Assembly (NCBI GenBank): GCA_018063485.1
Contig: JAGPBG010000199.1
Location: 1-5,056 of the forward strand
DNA length: 5,056 bases
Direction of reading: 5' to 3'
DNA from: Cypionkella sp.
Lineage (GTDB): Bacteria > Pseudomonadota > Alphaproteobacteria > Rhodobacterales > Rhodobacteraceae
Below are positions 1-5,056 of the stretch, piece after piece. The position numbers were made by a program, and so were the translations under genes. Positions within the stretch are counted from its first letter, which is position 1. Each line of letters opens with the position of its first letter. Below the pieces are notes generated by a model. It was not told the origin of the DNA and did not search any database. It saw nothing but the letters and a program-made list of their open reading frames with translations.

Positions 1-97
1 AACTGAAACCTTCGCCGGTTGCGGTCAGCATCACACCATATTGGCCGTTTGACAGCAGATGCGCCGTGGGGGCAGACGTGGCCGGGGCATCGAACAC
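1..97 (-). other. Start of the GH94 N-terminal domain of the glucan synthase, cut by the window edge
   Basis: From about residue 1530 the sequence MRVFDAP, then HLLSNGQYGVMLTATGEGFS (1542-1561), matches the opening of the GH94 (glycoside phosphorylase) N-terminal beta-sandwich domain in this family. In homologues the C-terminal GH94 module sets glucan length by phosphorolysis. Its catalytic part lies outside the window, so its integrity cannot be judged here. Confidence 0.7.
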
Positions 98-3000
98 CCG
101 CATGGTTGGCGTATCGCTGATCTCGGCAGTCCCAACCACCACGTCTTTGGCCCGTGGCGGGGCGGCGGCCACAGCGCGCGGCACACGTTCGTGCAAAAGC
201 AGTTCGACGCCCTGGATCATCGGTTCGGCGTGAAACCGATCCCGCAGGCGGCCATCTTGCAGCGTATTGGCGATGCTGGCGATCGTCATGCCTTGGTGAT
301 GCGCCATGAAACTGCGCACGAGGGCTTGGTCTTCATTCTCGGGAACCCGCCCGGAGGTAAAATCGACCGCTTCGAAAAAGCCAAAGCGACCTTCGGCACC
401 AAGTACGGCAAGCCGACGATAATTCTGCACCGCCGCAACCGGATCGACCATTGCGGCCAGCCCGGTGGCATAGGGGGCAACCACCTGATTCTCGCTCAAA
501 CCCCGTTTGAGGCCAAGACCGGGCACGCCAAAGTTGGAGTATTGATAAGTCATTTCCAGATCGCGGGCATTGTAGGAGGATTCCGAGATCCCCCAGGGCA
601 GGCCAATCGCGGCACCATAGGTTTGCTGCGCGGCCACAACCAGCCGGTTGGTTTGTTCAAGCACCGACCCTACCGGCGCGCGCATCACCAGTGACGGCAT
701 CAGGTATTCGAACATGCTGCCAGACCATGAAATCAGCGCTGAGCCCGAGCCAATGGGCGTAGCCGTACGCCCCAGCCGGAACCAGTGGCGGGTATCAACA
801 TCGCCCTTGGCTATTGCAAAGAGGCTGGCAAGTCTGGCTTCTGAGGCAAGCAGATCATAGCAATTGGCATCAAGCCGGTTGGTGGCCAGAGAAAAGCCGA
901 TTGAAAGCAGCTTTTTGTCGGGCTCCAGCAGAAAGGCGAAATCCATCTCATAGGCGAGGCTGCGGGCCATCGTCTCAACGGTTTCAAGCAGGATCGTATC
1001 GCTCGGGCCAGCCTGATCGGCAAGATGATCCTGAAGGCTGTGGTGCAGAGCGTTGGTCCAGAACGCGATGTCAGAGCCTTCGCCCGCGAGGTCCAGCGCC
1101 ATGGTGCTGGACTTGGCGGTGTTGGTGATCAGGTCGGCCAAGGGCGTTATTTGTGACGCAGTTGCGACAGCGAGTGCGTCGAGCATATTCCCCAAGGCGG
1201 CATTTTCGGGTTTGGACTCTAACGCCTGTTTTGCCAAGGTGATGGTATCTGCCAGCGATTGACGGACGGTGTTCTCTGCAACGGCAGAATGGCCCCACTC
1301 GCGGCAGGCCTGTGCGATGGTGATCAGATGGCCCGCCAGATTGCCGCTATCAACCGTTGAGACATAGGCCGGATCCAGCACGCGCAGATCGCGCGTGTCA
1401 TGCCAGTTGAAAACATGGCCGCGATAGCGCGGCATCCGCAGAACCGTCTGCAAAGTATCGTGCATCCGCTGCAAGGCGGCGCCCTGACCGATCCAGCCCA
1501 TGTCGCGCGCCACCACGGTTGACAACAGATAAAGCCCGATATTGGTGGGCGAGGTTCGGGTGGCGATGGCGGGGCGCGGGATTTCCTGAAAATTGTCGGG
1601 CGGCAGGAAATTCTCTGCGGCGGTCACGAATGTTTCAAAATAGCGCCAGGTCCGGCGGGCGATCAGCCGCAACGCGCGGGCTTGATCTTTGGACAAAGAC
1701 TCCACCGGCCGCGCTGTGCGCAATTCGCTGACGATGCGCGCCACCGGGGGAGCCGCCGCCCAGCCAAAGGCAAACGGCGCAAGCCATGGCAGCAGCGTTG
1801 GGTTGGCCCAGATCGCTACAGCGCAAGCACCGACTCCAAGGATCACGCCGGGGGCCATGCGCAGATATTGCAGGCCAACCGAGGGTTGGGCGCTGCCACC
1901 CAGGCGCGCCGCCGTCACCCATTCCAGCATATGCCGGTGCGAGACGGTCAGCCGCCAGAGGGTTCGGATGATGGCATCGGCCATCGCGGCCGCAGTGTCG
2001 GCCAGAAGGATCAAGGATAGGGCAATTTGCCCCGACGCGGTCAGCGCATCTTTGCCCAAGGCAGCAAAATGGCTGCGCAATGTCACATCCAGCCGTGCGG
2101 GCACGATCCCGAAGGGCAAGGGCAGCAAGCGCGGCAGGGCCAGCAGGCCAACCGTCCAACTGGTCCAGATCAGCGCAACCGAGGGTGCCATCATCCAGCC
2201 CACAAACAGCGTCAGCACAGCCATCGGGGCCAGCAACGAGCGGCGCAGGTTGTCGATCATCTTCCAGCGGCCAAGCGCAGAGATGCCCCCAAACTCGCGG
2301 CGCTTGCGCCCGAAGATCCATGGCACAAGCTGCCAATCGCCGCGCACCCAGCGATGACGGCGGCGGATATCCACGTCATATCGCGTCGGGAAATCCTCGA
2401 CCACCTCGATGTCCGAAGCCAGCGCCGCGCGGGCGAATATGCCTTCAAACAGATCGTGGCTGAGCATGGCATTTTCGGGAACCCGGCCGGCGAGGGCCGC
2501 GCCAAAGGCGTCGACGTCATAAATTCCCTTGCCGGTGAAAGAGCCTTCGCCGAACAAGTCCTGATAGAGATCGGATGTTGCCATGACATAGGGATCAATT
2601 CCGCCGGGGCCGGAGAAGATGCGCTGATAGACCGAGCCTTGCTTGCCCAACGGCAGATCGGCGGTCACTCGTGGCTGCAAGATGCCATAGCCCGCCGTCA
2701 CCCGCCGCAAGGCCGCGTCCAGAACCGGCCGGTTCAGCGGATGCGCCATCTTGCCGATCATGTCGCGCACGGTGCCATGCAACACCCGCGTATCCGCGTC
2801 CAGCGTGATGACATAGTGAATATCTTGTGGCGGCGGGCCGCTGATCACCGAAAAGCTGGTATCGGTTGCGCCGCGCAACAGGCGGTTCAACTCGATCAGC
2901 TTGCCGCGCTTGCGCTCCCACCCCATCCAGACGCCTTCGGATGCGTTCCAGAGCCGGCGGCGGTGCAAAAAGTAGAACAGCGGGCCGTGATCGGAGGGGT

Positions 3001-4684
3001 AGCGGGCATTCAACTCGGCAATCGCAGCCAAAGCTGTGGAAACAAGGGCGTCGTCCTGCGGGGTCGTCTCGGTTGAAGCATCTACCGCATCGGACAACAG
3101 CGCGTAGTGAAGCGCGCCGCCGGTGCTTGCCAGATAGCGCACTTCCAGTTGTTCGATCTGCGCGCGCAACTCATCCACATCATGCAAAAGCACCGGCACG
3201 GCCACGAGGCTGCGCAGAGTGGCAGGAACCCCTTTGGCCAGATCAAGGCCGGGAAGCGCCTGCGGGGCTACCGACCTTGTGATGATCAGATCAACAATCG
3301 CCATGCCGCCATCAATTGCTATGGCAAATCCGGTGATGGTGAGCAGCAACAGCGCCAGCAGGCCCGCACCTTCGGCCTGCGCCAGTGCCAGCCCAAAGCC
3401 AAGGATCACTGCCGACAGCACTCCAATTGCGGCCAGATAGCCCGGCAGGCCAAATTGGCCGATCTGGCGGTGCAAACGCAGGCGCAATGATGGCAGGAAA
3501 TTCAGCTTGGTCTCCAGCACCGGGCGACCGGCGTCAATCAGCCAATAACCCGGTTCGCGTCTGCGCGCCGTCTCGCCCGCTTCGGCAAAGGCAAGGCTTG
3601 CATCAGCCACCTCGATTTCGGTCTGGCCACTGCCACGCGCGATGATCTCGATCGCGGTGCGATAGCGATTTCGGGTGGCAAAATCCATCTCGGCAAAGCC
3701 GGAACCGGCCCGCAAACGCGCGTCGATCAGGCTGACCTCTTCAAAGAAATCGGCCCAGTCCATCTCGGACACGGTGCGCATAGAGGTGACGATATTGCGC
3801 ATCGTGACGTTTGACGCGGCCAGCCGCATTTGCGCCCTTGCCACCACTTCGTCAATGGAACTGTCCTGCCGGCGCAGCCGATCCTCGAGCCATGCGAAAA
3901 GCGGCGTTTGCGACGGGTCGAAACCGCGCAGCCGCTTGGCGATTTGCGCCGCGATATGTTCGGGCAGGGGCATCGTTTCATAAACGCTGACGGCGCTTTG
4001 CATGGCCGAAAATTGCGACTGGCCCAAGGTTGTTTCGGCAGTAAGCACCGCATTCACGATCGCATCCGCCTGTCGGCGCTGCTCTTGGCCTTCAACGATC
4101 TGCAAGGCCAGACGGCGCATGTTCTCGATCAGCACTATGCGCAGGGTGATCGCAACCGCCCATAGCTCGCCTATCATCAGGGGTTGAACCTTTTGATAGC
4201 CGCTCACGAAACGGGCGAGAACAGGGCCGGAAATCAGGCTGTCGGTATGGGCGACATAAGCCCAGGCCAAGCCGAAAACGCGCGGATAGCCGGCAAATGG
4301 CCCGTCCGCCAGCTTGGGCAGTTGGCGATAATAGCCCGGCGGCAGATCATCGCGGATTTGGCGCAATTGTTGTTCAACAAGGTGAAAATTGTCCAGCAAC
4401 CATTCGGCGGCGGGCGTCACCGTCTCGCCCGCTTGCAGAGCTTGCGCACAGATCTTGTAGGCATCCAGCAGAAAACCAGCGTTGTCCCTGACCCGGACGT
4501 CAAGCCGCGGCGCCCAACGCCCCGAGCCCGCGCGCACCGGCTGCGCGGCGGCGAGGGTCTGCGCGTGATGCTCAAGGCGCTCGGCGCCGAACAGATCAGC
4601 CCTGATCGGCGACTGGTCCTGCCACAGATCCGGGATGGTTCGAGCAAAGGGCCGTGTCAGGCGTTGGAATACATGCACCAACAT
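1..4684 (-). CDS. ndvB: Cyclic beta-1,2-glucan synthase (NdvB/ChvB/Cgs family), 3' end cut by the window edge
   Basis: In characterised homologues this inner-membrane enzyme polymerises glucose from UDP-glucose into beta-1,2-glucan, controls chain length and cyclises the product, which is exported to the periplasm. The frame is open for 1561 codons, against roughly 2,800 residues in the family, so the missing C-terminal part should be most of the GH94 phosphorylase. Seen in order: N-terminal family motifs WLLDNFHL (95-102), PGYYRQLPKL (116-125) and GELWAVAITLRIVL (from 172); two hydrophobic segments (about 415-435 and 439-458); GT84 with DAD (629-631), SHD (742-744) and RRHRW (775-779); hydrophobic segments at about 817-833, 835-852, 941-960 and 963-981, and possibly 885-905; a central domain with NWHDTR (1093-1098), YVSTVDSGNLAG (1107-1118), PWGISESSYN (1363-1372) and MAHHQGM (1460-1466); then HLLSNG (1542-1547), opening GH94. 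All GT84 motifs are intact and no frameshift is seen. ATG 4684 is chosen because the residues after it match the family N-terminus as I recall it. It lacks a clear Shine-Dalgarno; TTG 4699 is the alternative. Confidence 0.97.
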   Translation of the reverse strand, partial: MLVHVFQRLTRPFARTIPDLWQDQSPIRADLFGAERLEHHAQTLAAAQPVRAGSGRWAPRLDVRVRDNAGFLLDAYKICAQALQAGETVTPAAEWLLDNFHLVEQQLRQIRDDLPPGYYRQLPKLADGPFAGYPRVFGLAWAYVAHTDSLISGPVLARFVSGYQKVQPLMIGELWAVAITLRIVLIENMRRLALQIVEGQEQRRQADAIVNAVLTAETTLGQSQFSAMQSAVSVYETMPLPEHIAAQIAKRLRGFDPSQTPLFAWLEDRLRRQDSSIDEVVARAQMRLAASNVTMRNIVTSMRTVSEMDWADFFEEVSLIDARLRAGSGFAEMDFATRNRYRTAIEIIARGSGQTEIEVADASLAFAEAGETARRREPGYWLIDAGRPVLETKLNFLPSLRLRLHRQIGQFGLPGYLAAIGVLSAVILGFGLALAQAEGAGLLALLLLTITGFAIAIDGGMAIVDLIITRSVAPQALPGLDLAKGVPATLRSLVAVPVLLHDVDELRAQIEQLEVRYLASTGGALHYALLSDAVDASTETTPQDDALVSTALAAIAELNARYPSDHGPLFYFLHRRRLWNASEGVWMGWERKRGKLIELNRLLRGATDTSFSVISGPPPQDIHYVITLDADTRVLHGTVRDMIGKMAHPLNRPVLDAALRRVTAGYGILQPRVTADLPLGKQGSVYQRIFSGPGGIDPYVMATSDLYQDLFGEGSFTGKGIYDVDAFGAALAGRVPENAMLSHDLFEGIFARAALASDIEVVEDFPTRYDVDIRRRHRWVRGDWQLVPWIFGRKRREFGGISALGRWKMIDNLRRSLLAPMAVLTLFVGWMMAPSVALIWTSWTVGLLALPRLLPLPFGIVPARLDVTLRSHFAALGKDALTASGQIALSLILLADTAAAMADAIIRTLWRLTVSHRHMLEWVTAARLGGSAQPSVGLQYLRMAPGVILGVGACAVAIWANPTLLPWLAPFAFGWAAAPPVARIVSELRTARPVESLSKDQARALRLIARRTWRYFETFVTAAENFLPPDNFQEIPRPAIATRTSPTNIGLYLLSTVVARDMGWIGQGAALQRMHDTLQTVLRMPRYRGHVFNWHDTRDLRVLDPAYVSTVDSGNLAGHLITIAQACREWGHSAVAENTVRQSLADTITLAKQALESKPENAALGNMLDALAVATASQITPLADLITNTAKSSTMALDLAGEGSDIAFWTNALHHSLQDHLADQAGPSDTILLETVETMARSLAYEMDFAFLLEPDKKLLSIGFSLATNRLDANCYDLLASEARLASLFAIAKGDVDTRHWFRLGRTATPIGSGSALISWSGSMFEYLMPSLVMRAPVGSVLEQTNRLVVAAQQTYGAAIGLPWGISESSYNARDLEMTYQYSNFGVPGLGLKRGLSENQVVAPYATGLAAMVDPVAAVQNYRRLAVLGAEGRFGFFEAVDFTSGRVPENEDQALVRSFMAHHQGMTIASIANTLQDGRLRDRFHAEPMIQGVELLLHERVPRAVAAAPPRAKDVVVGTAEISDTPTMRVFDAPATSAPTAHLLSNGQYGVMLTATGEGFS
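155..1687 (-). other. Central cyclisation domain (glycoamylase-like, GH189 type) of the glucan synthase
   Basis: Residues about 1000-1510 (boundaries approximate) correspond to the region between GT84 and GH94. In this family it is assigned to ring closure by transglycosylation and resembles Pfam glycoamylase-like domains. Visible landmarks are ENFLPPDNF (1024-1032), TSPTNIGLYLLS (1044-1055), NWHDTR (1093-1098), VSTVDSGNLAG (1108-1118), PWGISESSYN (1363-1372), FGFFEAVDFT (about 1434-1443) and FMAHHQGMT (1459-1467). E1368 and E1438 lie in the most conserved-looking acidic motifs and are candidates for catalytic or substrate-binding roles; this is inference. No internal stop or gap is seen, so the domain appears complete. 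Confidence 0.82.
2315..3217 (-). other. GT84 glycosyltransferase domain of the glucan synthase
   Basis: This part of the synthase (about residues 490-790; boundaries approximate) is the UDP-glucose-dependent polymerising domain. It starts near LLHDVDEL (H501, D502), followed by the stretch GWERKRGKLIELNRLLRG (588-605), typical of this family. The D-x-D motif is D629-A-D631 within ITLDADT. GEGSFTGKGIYDVDAF (712-727) and SHDLFEG (742-748) follow, and the R-x-x-R-W motif is R775 to W779. These form the D, DxD, D/E, (Q/R)xxRW pattern known for processive GT-A-fold synthases. D744 as the third acidic residue is my inference. Hydrophobic segments flank the domain on both sides, as expected for a cytosolic catalytic domain tied to a membrane channel. 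Confidence 0.9.
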
Positions 4685-4695
4685 CTTTTGCGCAA

Positions 4696-4899
4696 TCAAG
4701 GCGTTGACACCGGATTGCGCTTTTGCACCGTCTCGGTCCCGGGCGCGGCAATCCCGGTCACGACGGCCCCCGGGCCCGAATCAGCCCTGCGGCTGCTGCG
4801 GATCGCAACAGGCCCATCATCCGAAGCCATAAACGGCGCGTCGGCGCGGATACGGCGCGCCATCGCGGCCCATTTCGTTTCAATCAATTTCCATTCCAT
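4696..4899 (-). CDS. Small protein of unknown function upstream of the glucan synthase
   Basis: This 67-residue protein is not one I can assign to a family. It begins MEWKLIETKWAAMARRIRAD, which looks like an amphipathic, basic helix. The remainder is rich in Ala, Gly, Ser, Pro and Thr and is probably disordered. There is no signal peptide or membrane segment, so it is probably cytoplasmic. The opening W-x-x-I-E-x-x-W faintly recalls CsbD-type stress proteins, but the rest of that family's pattern is absent. The start at 4899 is preferred over the in-frame ATGs at 4920 and 5004 because AAAGGA sits 7 bases before it. The gene ends 11 bases before the synthase ATG, on the same strand, so the two are probably co-transcribed and perhaps translationally coupled. 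It could still be a leader ORF without a stable product. Confidence 0.6.
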   Translation of the reverse strand: MEWKLIETKWAAMARRIRADAPFMASDDGPVAIRSSRRADSGPGAVVTGIAAPGTETVQKRNPVSTP

Positions 4900-5056
4900 C
4901 TTTTCGTCCTTTCTTGTCATGGCAGTGACAAAGGTTTGCAAAATCCGCGCCGTTACATGGCGTTCTGCACGTTTTTGCTCATCACCCTCCCACTTTCCGG
5001 CCATGGCCTTTTGTCGTTACATCCAAGCCTGACCGAGGTGCGTGCGCCGTAGAGCG
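4900..5056. other. Upstream leader region with no confident gene
   Basis: These 157 bases should contain the promoter of the small gene and synthase, but no convincing -35/-10 pair is visible. TTGCAA at 4941-4936 is a possible -35 without a good -10. On the minus strand one frame is open from the window edge to a TAA at 4955-4953, and another to a TAA at 5019-5017. Either could be the tail of an upstream gene, but the stretches are too short to decide. A 10-base palindrome, GGCCATGGCC, lies at 4999-5008, and a short hairpin GTCA/TGAC flanks 4928-4917. Confidence 0.4.
4907..4912 (-). promoter_or_regulatory. Ribosome binding site of the small upstream gene
   Basis: AAAGGA lies 7 bases before ATG 4899. 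It is the best Shine-Dalgarno match in the right part of the window and decides the start of the small gene in favour of the third in-frame ATG. Confidence 0.6.

Noticed and set aside
59..694. 211-codon plus-strand open frame
   Set aside because: It is antisense to the conserved PWGISESSYN and MAHHQGM region of the synthase, and its product is low-information, rich in Gly, His and Arg.
1635..2336. 233-codon minus-strand open frame
   Set aside because: It is on the same strand as the synthase but in a different frame. The synthase frame here carries membrane segments and conserved motifs, so this is a shadow frame.
2027..3076. 349-codon plus-strand open frame
   Set aside because: It lies wholly antisense to the GT84 and membrane regions of the synthase. 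Its translation is rich in Gln, Arg, His and Ala, as expected for the complement of a GC-rich gene, and shows no recognisable domain.
4696..5004. Longer 102-residue version of the small gene, starting at ATG 5004
   Set aside because: The only good Shine-Dalgarno, AAAGGA at 4912-4907, is placed correctly for ATG 4899, not for ATG 5004 or 4920. The extra N-terminal residues look like translated leader.
4999..5013. Possible plus-strand terminator: palindrome followed by TTTT
   Set aside because: The palindrome has no loop and the T-run is only four bases, with no plus-strand gene ending nearby.
4184..5032. 282-codon plus-strand open frame
   Set aside because: It is antisense to the synthase N-terminus and the small gene, both of which have better support. 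Its translation matches no family I know.

Overview
The window is almost entirely one very large gene on the minus strand: a cyclic beta-1,2-glucan synthase of the NdvB/ChvB/Cgs family. It is read from about position 4684 down to position 1, where it runs off the left edge. The reading frame stays open for 1561 codons with no stop, and its translation carries the family's characteristic motifs from the N-terminus to the beginning of the C-terminal phosphorylase module. Because the stop codon lies outside the window, the true frame is easily missed in favour of antisense frames. The GC-rich sequence, with heavy use of C or G at third codon positions, and the protein family point to an alphaproteobacterium. 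The wording of the N-terminal region recalls Rhodobacteraceae-type homologues, but this is recognition from memory, not a search result.

Layout from right to left, which is the direction of transcription. Positions 4900-5056 form a short upstream stretch with no confident gene; it may hold the promoter or the tail of an upstream gene. Positions 4696-4899 encode a 67-residue small protein of unknown function, preceded by a good Shine-Dalgarno sequence. After 11 bases the synthase starts at ATG 4684. Its modules follow in order: a large N-terminal region (residues 1-400), two membrane segments (about 415-458), the GT84 glycosyltransferase (about 490-790), further membrane segments (about 817-980), the central cyclisation domain (glycoamylase-like, GH189 type, about 1000-1510), and the first 30 or so residues of the GH94 N-terminal domain, cut by the window edge.

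In characterised homologues this single inner-membrane enzyme builds a linear beta-1,2-glucan from UDP-glucose, trims its length by phosphorolysis and closes it into a ring. The product goes to the periplasm, where it serves in osmotic adaptation and, in several alphaproteobacteria, in host interaction. The small gene just upstream is likely co-transcribed with it, but nothing in its sequence gives its role. I found no RNA genes, mobile elements, CRISPR arrays or long repeats, and no convincing new system. The most interesting loose ends are the small upstream protein and the unusual start context of the synthase.
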